DNA of 64,000 nt from Choristoneura fumiferana (Eukaryota > Arthropoda > Insecta > Lepidoptera > Tortricidae), in the NCBI RefSeq assembly GCF_025370935.1, contig NC_133472.1, positions 16,158,979 to 16,222,978 of the forward strand. Reading direction: 5' to 3'. Position numbers and translations under genes: made by a program. This document shows, piece by piece, positions 10,995 to 22,113 of the stretch (its first letter is position 1; each line of letters starts with the position of its first letter). The notes below the pieces were generated by a model. That model did no database searches. It was not told the origin of the DNA and saw only the letters and a list, made by a program, of their open reading frames with translations.

Positions 10995-12820
10995 TAAGCA
11001 TTTCCTTATCATAATCATAATTTTACACAAGAACTTTTATAAAGTTTAGCGAAAAACGACGCGCCTCCTCAGCCCTTGCTCTCTAGGCTTTGTAGCTTTG
11101 TATACCTACCTAAAAGAGTAGGTGAGGTTTGTTTTAAAATATCTTACATACTAACCAAACAATATATTGACCATGCTAACAGAGCGATGAAATCACCAGA
11201 ACAATTTTGAAAAATTTTCGCATTCATTTAATGCTTCGCATACTAAATTATACCTATATTGATTTTTGAATAAGATTGAGTCGGTTATTTAGCCGATATA
11301 TTTAGGAAAGGCTTCTTGGCTAAGAAAAAAAAACTATAAATCTTCATGACTTTGTGTTAAAATTGTAAGGAAAATAAATTAAGCACCAAAGCACACAAAA
11401 GATCCCAAGAAAGTCAAAGTTCATGATAAAATAAATAACTTTTCAAAACTAACATCAAGAGATTATGCCATGGATGAATTCGCTCTTGGCATGGGTAGGT
11501 ACCATAAACATCTTTATCATAGCCATATATATATCATAGCCGAGTAATAGGGGAATAGCTCAACGTCACTAATTACACCGGAATTCTTTCCCGATCCTAA
11601 TCGATTAAAATTAACAGCCGTCCAAGAGTTGCCCTTCCTCTCGTTTCTAGTTTTACGATAACGAATAGCGCTATAACACCCGGTGAGAAGTAGGAAAAAA
11701 TAACGGTGCAAAGAATAATGAGTGAGCCTCTCTGATGCACACGTGGGACGCGTTTGCGCAAGGCGCCCAAACCAAGATCGATGAGCCGCGGACTGCGGAG
11801 AAGAGAAAGGTATCATTCATGCAAGTCACGCGATAGGACCAAACGCCGAGATTTTGATAACTTTTCTATGCCACATTACTTACACGGAAGACGAGCGATT
11901 TTGTGTTTTCTTACAAAAACGAGGGAGAGGGACTTTTGACTGCATACTACGAGTATTTACGCCATACCTAGTAGGTTAGATAGCCAGAAGCGACGGTTAG
12001 AGTTAGAAGTATAAGGATATAAGGATCTAAAAATTGCTTGAAGCATCGTATTTACTTTAATATTTCATTTTTTTAGGTTCCTTAACCATAATAAAATAGA
12101 ACCAGTATCACCAGTGTCCATCGCTCACAGTCAATTCTTACAGCCAATTCTGCCGAATTCAAATCCGTTAAGTTGATTAAATTAAAATGTAGTGCAAAGA
12201 TAAATCATTTCTACTAAAATGGAGAATTAGTTATTTCGTTAAATAATTACCTGAAAATTTCTTTGTGAAGGCACTATGATCTTAGCAAGGTGTTCAGCCT
12301 TTACGCCATAAATAGCATAAATGGTTGCGCCAAAGTTCATATACAATTGCAAATTCGATTATTGAAACTTCGAAAATGTATCTCATACAATTTTACATCC
12401 TTACAAATGTATAATGATCATTACTATAGGGACAGGTTACACATATGTATGCAATAAGCATGGTCAGCATTCCCCGCGGGCCTCCCTCATAAGGCTTAGC
12501 GCCCCGCTCCTATAATCGTCTCCCGGACACGGTTCGTAATATACGTAATTGAACCAAACCTCAGTATCTCATTTAACTCCCAGTATAATATCCCTAAATT
12601 TTTTATTTTAGATAATAATCATTGGAACTCCGAATTTATTATTCAACATAAAATACCTCTATTACTATAATTTATGTAAACATCATTATTCAACATATCA
12701 ATTTAAGGCAATAACATTTGGTATTATATATATTTTAAAACATACATTTATTTATTCCTAATCTATCCATACCTAAATGCAAGTAAATTCAAAATAAGAA
12801 CTAAAAAGAAAACTAAAAAG
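10995..12820. other. Non-coding stretch, nothing recognised
   Basis: AT-rich, with short random frames only. The two overlapping frames near 11517-11939 have no domain signature. No RNA gene or clear repeat was noted apart from short low-complexity runs. Confidence 0.45.
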
Positions 12821-12823
12821 CCC

Positions 12824-13116
12824 GTTAGGTTAGAATTCACAAAATCTAAATGCTGCCAAAAATGGGTTAGGTTAGGTTAGAACTCCGACCCTCACGGAAC
12901 CGAAATTCTGTCACAAAAGTGGGTTAGGTTAGGGTAAAACTGCGACCCTCACAGAACCGAAATACTGCAAGAAGTGGGTTAGGTTAGGTTAGAACTGCGA
13001 CCCTCAGAGAACCGAAATTCTGCCAGAAAAGTGGGTTAGGATAGGTTAGAACTCCGACTCTCACAGAACCGAGATCCTGCCAGAAAAGTGTGTTAGGTTA
13101 GGTAAGAACTGCACTG
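12824..13116. repeat. Minisatellite, 55-57 bp unit with TTAGG-like words
   Basis: Units begin with gggttaggttagg near 12864, 12921, 12976, 13033 and 13090, after a degenerate first unit from 12824. Each continues with a version of actgcgaccctcacagaacc and gaaattctgccagaaaagt. This makes about 4.5 recognisable copies with a few substitutions and 1-2 bp length changes. Each unit opens with two or three GGTTA words, the insect telomere sequence, but the array as a whole is not a telomere. Confidence 0.85.
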
Positions 13117-13560
13117 ATTATATAAAATAAGTTTATAAATAAAGAAATTCTCCCAAATAGCATTATGGGTATAGATAAAATCTCAGTGTTGACATTATGA
13201 GTAAAAAAAATGTCATCTATTTTTTTTGGTATTAATAAATAACAACAAGAATGAAAACACTAACGCATTTATATATTAATGAAATAATTTATGACAAACC
13301 ACGTTTCAGAACGTGCCATTGTCTTTTTTTCGGGTGCGTTTCCAAATCGCTTTTCATCATTTGATATATTTTAGTTCTTCTTGTTTGTTCTGTAATTTAT
13401 ATGTTAAATTATAAACGCATTTGGAATAATTTAAGAAAACTGAAATGAGCTTTATTATTACTAAATAAATGTTTAGTAATAAGAATAAAATAACAGATTT
13501 ATTTAAATATTACTTCAAAAATGTATGACGAACTTTCTGTGTAAACACGTCAATATTCAA

Positions 13561-13935
13561 CGCTTACTTCCTCAACCTCGTATCTACCCGAATTGCATAC
13601 AACAAATCAACACTATCGTACTTAACAGAAGGATGATTCTAAAGCAATTTTGAGGCCAGATACGAGGTCGTGAAAGTAAGCGGTCGATATGTATTTTCAA
13701 GGGGGCACCCGTTCACGATAACGTTCGAATTTCAAAAACTCTTTCCAGCCAAGGGGATAAAAAGCGATTTTACACGGAGATTTCGAAGGATAAAGGAAGC
13801 TTTTTCGAGCTAGTGAGATGAAAAAAATTGTATATGCGTCAATATGGACCCAGCATAAATTTGTAGAAAATCGTACTTAGGTAAGGATATTTTCTTTATT
13901 AATGTATAGAAAATATCCTTACCTAATTTTTCTAC
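13561..13935. repeat. Two fold-back structures
   Basis: At 13561-13682 cgcttacttcctcaacctcg is matched by its near-complement at gatacgaggtcgtgaaagta. At 13863-13935 an 18-bp perfect stem (taggtaaggatattttct at 13878-13895, complement at 13908-13925) sits inside a shorter outer stem (gtagaaaa / ttttctac). Both look like small MITE remnants. Confidence 0.6.
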
Positions 13936-14110
13936 ACATTTCCTTATGCTGTTAAAACAGGGTCATTGAACCACGTTTAGCTAAAAAAATTACATAGTTC
14001 AAAAACTTTACTTAAAAAATGTGTCATATAAGAATTTCGAGCTAACCCAACAAACTTCTATGAATCACATAATTATGACTCCATAAATGGGGAAGTTGCT
14101 ATATTATAAT

Positions 14111-14415
14111 ACTAGCTTTTGCCCGCGACTCCGCCCGCGTGGTATTCGGTTATCGCGCGTTGTTCCTTCGGGAACTGTGCATTTTTTCGGGATAAAAGGT
14201 AGCCTATGTCACTCTCGGGCCCATGAACTATCTCTATGCCAAAAATCACGTCGATCCGTCGCTCCGTTACGGCATGAAAGACGGACAAACATACAAACAT
14301 TCTATTTCTATTATTATTATTATTATTCTTATCCATGTCACGTCACGTCATGTAATGTCACGAATAAATCTTTTCTTTCTTTCTTTCATTCAAACATACT
14401 TTCGCATTTATAATA
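14111..14415 (+). repeat. Dispersed lepidopteran repeat, RTE-like 'actagcttttgcccgcgac' family
   Basis: Begins actagcttttgcccgcgact and ends near cgcatttataatattagtat, the usual ends of a repeat found throughout moth genomes. It includes the internal phrase ggataaaaggtagcctatgt. A different sequence with (att)n and (tttc)n microsatellites separates the body from the tail at about 14300-14395. Related partial copies lie at 21893-22113, 30723-30890, 35679-35735 and 38755-38855. Confidence 0.65.
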
Positions 14416-14679
14416 TTAGTATGGATGGATGGTAAACAGTGTACAGTTTTACGCAGAACCCTGACTGAAATTTGGCAGATTTTTTCGTATCGACCACTTT
14501 ACATGGTCATACTATGTAGATACATATAAAGAATTTATTTGATGTGCAATTAATAATATTCCATTATAAATTGTTTGTCATAGACTTAAAAACAACATAA
14601 AATATTGTCAGTAGTATAAAAGGTAGATTAGGTACAATAAAAAAAAACAAAAACTACATTAAAATTAAATAAGCTAAAA

Positions 14680-14880
14680 CTGGACCCTGCGGCATGGTAC
14701 CAAAGATGCTGGCAGCATTTCCCCGCTGGATCGTAAAGCGTTGAGCGAGGAAACTGCCAGCTCTTCGGTCTCCTTTGATAGATCTTTGAAGAGACTCAGA
14801 GCGCCAGGGCCCCACGGACCAAGGGTCTCGACGCCGAAAGGTACAAAATTATATTCGGCAAGAATAGGTAAATATTATTT
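14680..14880 (-). pseudogene. Retroelement ORF remnant ('ETLGPWGPGALSLF' type)
   Basis: The minus strand reads FVPFGVETLGPWGPGALS then LFKDLSKETEELA. After a frame change it reads LAQRFTIQRGNAASIFGTMP. This succession is familiar from many invertebrate retroelement-derived ORFs, in which a GPWG...S.F...L motif is followed by an IQRGNA.S..GT motif. I cannot place the family with certainty. The frame change and stops on both sides show a decayed fragment. The annotation rests on a motif remembered from other genomes, not on a search. Confidence 0.5.
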
Positions 14881-14949
14881 AATAAAATTAAAAATGGATA
14901 AAACAGAGATCGTTTACCACAAACTAAAAATAATAGAGCTGGCATAAAA

Positions 14950-17655
14950 TTTTAGACAATAATTATCAATACTTCAAACTTTTATTTTATTACGAAACCT
15001 TTATCATCAGCAGCTGATTGTTGGAATTTCGGTTAGAAATTATTTGTTCATATTCACAGAAAATCGATTGAATAAGGATTATGGTGGCATACACCGACGT
15101 GCCAGCAGCTACACGTGGTCGACATAAAAAGGCTCTTGGTGTTGCGCAACGCGCTGCTCGCTGCGCCCGCGCGTGTCGTAGCGTTACTTTCATACGGTCA
15201 CTACCCTTTACGGAGGGACTTAGTTTAATATACGGACAAACTGGTCACTTTTGTGATGAGATTCAAAAGCGGGGTTGTGTATGTGTTCTTCAACTTCCAA
15301 ATGATACAAAACTAAACATGAATGTATGCATTTGTTTTTTAATATGTAAGGGCCAAGCGGGTGATCGTCGGACGCATAATGTAGAGTCGCATATTTCGCA
15401 TAATGTTGAATGTTAAAACAAAATTACAGTAACACTTCGTAGCTCTGCATGATAATTGTCCGTGTATATATATTAGTATGCGATAATTTGTTCGACAATA
15501 TCAAAGTCGTGCTCAAAGAGTGGAGGATGTTCGTCAGCTTGCATTTTGCACTCGAAACATAATTAATTATACTACCCTACCTGTTTACTGCCTTTAAAAT
15601 TATCGACATTTAGTTAAATTTTTATCATCGAGCCACTTTCTATTGATTGACTTGAAGTATCGAACGAATACTCGTATGTATAAAACTTCGTCAGTGCAAT
15701 TTTAGTTTGATTTATGTTTTAAATTTCGTATGAGTAGGTACTTAGTATTTAATTAGGTGAGTGATATTGATAGTAAATCAATGACAGCATTAAAAAGCAA
15801 AATATTTAATATATTTAATTTCTAGAAAATTATTTAACTGAACTAAGTTGGACCTCTATTTGACCATGTTATACTAGATTGTACTTAAAAGTATACAGGA
15901 GACTTTTCACAATTGTTGCGGAAAACTCGCCACAAGTATTTGATAAAAGTTACGTCAGAGAAGTGATTGCATTTTCCGGCGTCAAAAACGCTTAATTATT
16001 CAGCTTAATTTGTCATTGAGGGGATCCTCAAACAAAGTGTAATATGCTAATACACTGCTAAGTAATATGTGTAGAGCGAATCTTGGATTTTACCAACACC
16101 TTTTACATTTATGTTTTATGTTCTTGTACTGCTGTCCTGTGGGTGTCGTGGAGGTGTCGGAGAGCGTTTTTAGGCCCTTTCAAAAATTTATTGCATTCAT
16201 TTCGGTCTACGCAAAACAGCTACCTAAGATAAAACAGTAGTCTCATGATAATGATGAATTTAATAATGCGTAACTTTATTATGTAAATAAATAGTTACCC
16301 TAAAGTAAGCAATATTTCGGGATTGCTGCAAAAATCGTTAGGGATGACAATTAACATATAATCTTCTGAAGGTCACGATTATCATACAATAGCCACGAAC
16401 TAATGGCGCTATGTAGATGTGCTGCCGTGACGCGGTGATTGAGCATGTAGTTATGTAATTAAATAAGTACCTAAGCCATACTCGTAACATTACATTGTTG
16501 GCATGGTATTAGTGCTTTGATGAATTATCCTTCACCAGTACAAGTTCTTTCAAATGTTTTTTTTCTTAATTCACAGCTACGCACCCCGTAGGTATGTACG
16601 TATGAAGAGGAAACACAAGGGCCGTTTTTCCTTACAAACGTAGTCCCCTGTTTTGTCCCTGGATAATGCCAGTAAAGCATTTTTTTTTACAAAAATCTAT
16701 GGCTACTTTTGACATGTCTCTATGTTTTTATTTTTTTCATTTATTAATTAGGAACACGGCCATAACCTTTCTTTAATTTTTAAGGAAAAAAATAGTTAAA
16801 TAGGTCAAGTTTTGGAGAAGAATTCAGGGGACTACGGAACGTTGATTTTATGTACTTTTAATAGGTATTTTCGGTCCAAGCTGCAGTTGTCTCTATCGCG
16901 CTCTGCTTGCGGTTGTTTGGGCACTGCGCGACAGCAAATAGATTTAACAAATACCTTTTTTTCATTTCTCTCGCCCTTTGTGTTTTCTCTTAAAGAAAGT
17001 AGCAGCTACGAATTTCAGATTAAACTTCTCAAATAAAACAGGTTAATGTCACAGTTTACTTTATTATAAACTCATTCGGAAATCGGATATTTGGTTCCAA
17101 AATCCAAATGAAAAAAAAACACCTACACGCGTGTCGCGGTGGGTCGTTGACCTCCCGTGGAACCACCCTGATTTCAAATTGTGCGTCTCTGTCTAGCGCG
17201 AAGGCGATTAGTACGACTGTACCGTTCACGTCGTCGCTCATTCTCACGTGCGCGCGCGCATCTTTATGTACCGCGCCGACTCTATTAAAGGAGCTCTATT
17301 CTTCTCTATTTCAATTAAGACAATTTCTTATTGCAGAAAAGCAGAAAATTAGTAGGTACTTACAGTAATTTTTAAGCCTGTTAAACATTTTCTTGATTTT
17401 GAAAAAGAGAAACAAAATTACAACACTACTTAAATTGTAGTAGCGATATCAGAAATACTTGAATATTATAACATATTTAATATTTAATAAAATATAAAAA
17501 AAACAGTGACAAATCTACGTAATAAATAATAAGTAAATAAATATCATGGGACACTTGACACCAATTGACCTAGCTCCAAACTAAGCAAAGCTTGTACTAT
17601 GGACACTAGGCAACGGATAAACATACTTAAATAGATAAATACATACTTAAATAAA
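14950..17655. other. Non-coding stretch
   Basis: No gene supported. There are modestly GC-rich patches at 15090-15190 (with a cacgtg E-box core at 15112-15117) and 17115-17290. Their open frames are arginine-rich and show no domain. The rest is AT-rich. Confidence 0.45.
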
Positions 17656-18162
17656 TACAAGGTGTTAATTAAATAACTGAAAACCTCAGACCCCAAAAAT
17701 ATTTTTTCATTTTATGTTAGTTGATTACATTTATATAAAATATAATTATCCCGGATAACTCACGTCTGAAATCGAGTTTAGCCCGAAATGATATGATTAC
17801 ATTTGCTTTCGAATACCGTGATTATTTGCAAAAATATTCGAGTGTTTTGCTAAGTCAGTCATTCTACTTGATTTCTAAATCTACACAAATAATTTGTAGG
17901 TACTTATATGTCAGTTGTCCTCGACGTTTTTAGAAGAAAACCAAACTGACAGTAAAACGGCCAGTACTAAATTATCCAAATGCAACCTCACTAAAACATT
18001 TAATTGGCGCATGTTGCATTAGTAAATTTTAGACTGGGCACTATAAAGAAGGGATTTAAAAATACAAAACACATTTTGATTTAAAACGTAGTGTAATCGA
18101 TTCTACTCTCTGTTCTGAGCAAATTACTTTCTGGTTTTCAGTTATTTAATTAACACCTTGTA
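17656..18162. mobile_element. Non-autonomous TIR element with TA target duplication
   Basis: Perfect 28-bp terminal inverted repeats (caaggtgttaattaaata... at 17658-17685, complement at 18133-18160) enclose about 450 bp without an ORF. TA is present on both sides (17656-17657 and 18161-18162), as expected for a Tc1/mariner-type insertion. The intact TIRs suggest a relatively recent non-autonomous copy. Confidence 0.8.
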
Positions 18163-20103
18163 TATCTACGTATTCGTAATATATATTATGTATTAGTAAT
18201 ATATATTATTTAAATTGTCGCCCAGGTGCTACTCGTAGCACACATTTTAGGGGCACTGGAACAGAAATGTGTAAGTTTATAATAGGTGCATGCTAGTATG
18301 CATTATGTTCGATCACAGCCTCTTGCCATTGTCAGGCGTGTTCTGAGAGAATAGCATGTGATGTAAAGCGCTTTCCACTTACAAAAGTACGCGAATATTC
18401 TCACCGCATCGACCCCTTTACTTTAAGCGCCTCTTCCACGTTACCGTGGAAAAGTAGGAGAAATAAGGAATACACTTTTTTCTGTGGCTGTTTGATGCCA
18501 ACTTCAAACTTATAATTTATTTAACCGGCTGGGTACAAAGAAAGTACCTAATTCTGTGTTAACATTAAAGTAGCTAAAACTTTTCAAATGGGTGCCTAAT
18601 ATTTAGTGTCAATTAAAATTAAAAGTAGTACTTACAACCATTAGAAAGGTAACTACGTTATAACTTCGTGAATCGGCTTTTCAAACCATACAGACTAATT
18701 TACTGCAAGTGTTTTGAGCCTACTAAGTTAGCGACCATAGCAAGTAAAGAGTTAAGAATTACGGCCGGCGGCATCGTGATAAGAAATTTATTTAAATGGC
18801 TAGTGCACCCCATGAAAGTGGATAATCACCGTCTCAAAAAAATTTTAACCTGTAGAATTAAGTACAAAATATCTCAGTATAAGCACTGGTTTTCAAACAA
18901 AATTGCTTTTATTTTTGCCAAGTTTTTTGCGGTGCATTGTTATTGGCTATGTATTTCTGAAAGCGTGCTTCCGGAGAGCACTGCGAGTCTGATAAAATAC
19001 CGTGTTTAATAGCCCTTTAAGGCCTAAATACTTACAGAATATGCATTTTAAACATTTTTTATTATGGCCCAACTGTCAAAAAGGGTGAGTATGCTTGTGC
19101 ATACCACATTTATTTATTTTATTAGGTACTTACTTGAGAGTTTTAGCCGATTGATGTTATAAAATGGTAGGCATGGATAGAAATTGAGAGGGTGTTTAGT
19201 TAATTATTAACTTTACATAAACCTGCAGGTATATGTACGTAGCGTCGTCGTCGTCGTGTCTGTGGTAAATAGTATACATTAGTACTAACCGACATACATA
19301 CTATTATGAAGACGGTAATCACGTCAAACTTAGCCGCTTCAATAAACTACAAACCAGCCTGTTCAATATGAGCTGTTATGTAGTTTGATGACTGTACTAG
19401 TCTTATAAATGAGGTAGGTAGGCGTCGCCGCTCAAGGTCTCACGCCTTGATGGTGGTGGCAAAGATAATCTCTATTTATGTTTATGTACCTATTTCGCTT
19501 TAACTTTACAGCACACATACTACTTATATGAGGAGGCAGATTGTTGTTGTGCGTTGTTTCAGGGTCATTAAGCGACGAATAAGAACATGAAAAAATCGTG
19601 ACATGCGACAACTACTCAGTATTTCGTTGATCGACTGTTACTCGTTAACTTGTTAAACTTTCTAAGCTGTGATAGTTTTCCTTTTAAATACATTATATAC
19701 TTACTACCATAGTTTTTTTTTCAGATTTTTCAAGTCAAAGCTTTATCTTGTAAAGGGGGAGGATCACGGGAGGACACAACTCTAACAACACTTAGCACTA
19801 TACGTATACGGGTGCCTACATCGAAAAATTGTATTCGAAAGTTTTAATGTTTTTATTAATTTTGTCTAAAGTACTCACTGTGGATTAAGACGAGAAAAAA
19901 TATCGTACCCATTTTACGTGTAAGGTACCCTAAAGAAATATTTTTTCATAATTTTATATATATACTTACGGAACCTTAAAACCCTTGGTTGTCATCGAAG
20001 CAAAACACATCCTACCTATCTACTAAGACATTTTATAAATACTAGAAACATCCTTACCAAACTGGGTAAAAATTATATTAGGTACCAATATTTAGCATCA
20101 CTG
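18163..20103. other. Non-coding stretch
   Basis: No gene supported. The 113-residue open frame at 18668-19009 has no recognisable motif and lies in AT-rich sequence. A short (cgt)n run lies at about 19242-19256. A fragment resembling the 'agggttccg' repeat family (ggtaccctaaa ... acggaacctt) lies near 19920-19980. Confidence 0.45.
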
Positions 20104-20228
20104 CAGGGCTACTACGAAATTCGAAAATCGAAGTCCGTATCGCACCGTCCCGCCGACGCTTACATTATTTAATACGGGAGTGAGAGGGACGGTACGATAC
20201 GAACTTTGGTTTTCGAATTTCGTATAGC
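20104..20228. repeat. Fold-back MITE, 'gggctactacgaa' family, copy 1
   Basis: The left end cagggctactacgaaattcg and the right end reading ttttcgaatttcgtatagc are complementary. The centre carries ccgtatcgcaccgtcc / ggacggtacgatacg. Related copies lie at 31903-32026, 35376-35497 and (degenerate) 60563-60656. Confidence 0.75.
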
Positions 20229-21892
20229 GAGTTTAGTGTTAGGTAGGTACTAAAATATTTACTTCAACGTTACTTAGTTTAGGAATTTTTATAAGCGATT
20301 GTCTTACTTACGATGTTTTAATGTTTAACGTCCACTTGCAGGCTTTTTAATTTAGGTTTAAGTAGTCTTAAGTACTGTCAGATCCATACAAGAACTGTCA
20401 GTTTAAGCCTTAATAAATCGAAAAATCTGAATAGCAAAATGTCCTTGGGCTGATCCTGTAAAAAAATGATATATTCCCCAATCATCGTTTGAAATATTGT
20501 GCTTGTGGGATACTAAACGTTTGTGGTCATTTAATACGAGCTTGATTACAGCAAGCAAGTGGGAACAGTCCTCCGAAGCGCTGACCTTGCCGCGTGGGAG
20601 CCGCGCTAGAAATCGGCCCCTTGCGCTTACGCAATCTCAACCACTCGGGCGCGCGCCTCCGCGTCCGCGCCCGCGCCTTGCCGCGCCGCCATATTGCATG
20701 CTTTGCCCTACTGCGCTGGCTACCATTATTATTTTATCTCTACGTAATTTAAGCTCCTTTATAGATAGATTATCTAACGAGACCTTACTTAGACCCTTGG
20801 ATTACTTTATTAAATTTCCGGCTCTAAACCAAGGTAAAACTGTGAGGATATACGAGTTGCTATAACTTAAAGGGTTGAAATTTATCTTTGATCTTAATTA
20901 GACTATAATATATAACTACGAGTATCACCATTATCCGTGCCTATATAAATATACCAAGACGAAAGAATTGGTAAACTGCGCGGTGGTGGCTCAATATCCT
21001 TGTCAAAAAATAAAACAACAACCTTCGACTACGACACGATCTACTCGGAATATGTGTAGCGTGTAGCCTGTACGCAACCTAGCTCGTATAAGTCTAAGAT
21101 CTATAGTTTCTTCGAGATGTGTGCCGGATATCATTTGGGGTTAATCGATTCACCGCCAAAAGTTGAGCTTTCGTGAGACGAGATTAGTGATGGGTCTCGA
21201 GTAACGGGATATCGCCGCTGCTGCTGGGCTATTCTTGCTACTACTGCCACTACTTCAGCGGAGGCGCAGGCGCGGCAGGTGTCCTGCTTACGCGTCGCGA
21301 GCAATGCGCGCGCACCTAACTCCAACCAATATTTAATTTTAATGTAATGACACTGGCAATAACGTTAGGCAATTTGACAAGTTTCCAAACTAATTTGGAA
21401 AAATAAAGCGGTTGCTAATGGCAAGGCATTTAGGAGAGTCCTTAATAGCAATTAACTTATTAAGAAAATAGGTACTTTAACGAGAAGTCATAAAGCATTC
21501 ATTTGTAAAGCTATTGACAAATTAATTTTCATTGTTAGTGACTTACGTACATTAGTACGAAATTAAATTAGAAAATCAAATGCGTCAGACATTAGGACAA
21601 ACCTGTTGATTCATTATTAAGGATGTTTCTAATCACGAGGAATATTATAATAGCAATAAAATTAAATGTACCCTTAGGTAGTAACAAATAGTATCTAGGT
21701 AGACACCTATATGTTTAGGTACTTATTCTTGAAATTGAAAATTGACGAATTAGGGGTGCTTCGATAATGCTTGACAAAAACAAAATAATCTGTTTTTTTT
21801 ATTTATTAATTACGCTATACATGCAAACATAAAATCACACCTTTTTTCCAACGGGGTAGGCAGAGACTACATCCTCTCTAATCTATACTCTA
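20229..21892. other. Non-coding stretch with two GC-rich islands
   Basis: GC/CpG-rich islands at about 20560-20720 and 21210-21320 stand out in AT-rich DNA. Frames through them are arginine/alanine/proline-rich without domains. The first ends near the YY1/PHO-like core gccatat. Candidate enhancers or distant 5' exons of the downstream ttk gene, without direct support. Confidence 0.35.
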
Positions 21893-22113
21893 TCCCACTA
21901 ATATTATTATAAATGCGAAAGTTTGTAAGTCTGTTTGTTTGTTTGTCTGTTCACGTCTAAACCACTGAACCGATTTAGATGAAATTCGGTTTTCAGATAT
22001 TTTGAGTCCCGGCGAAGGACATAGGATAGTTTTTATCCCGGATAATTGCATAGTACCCGCGAGATAGCGATAAACTAATTCTACGCGGACGGAGTGGCGG
22101 GCAACGGCTAGTA
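21893..22113 (-). repeat. Dispersed lepidopteran repeat, inverted copy of the 14.1-kb family
   Basis: Reads cccactaatattattataaa, then ctgaaccgatttagatgaaa, and ends tacgcggacggagtggcggg caacggctagt, the reverse order of the 'actagcttttgcccgcg' family. No ORF. Confidence 0.7.

Noticed and set aside
12864..13110. Interstitial telomere
   Set aside because: Only two or three TTAGG-like words per 56-bp unit, and the array body is a different sequence, so it is called a minisatellite.
18668..19009. 113-residue open frame
   Set aside because: No recognisable motif. AT-rich surroundings, and length is within chance expectation for this window.
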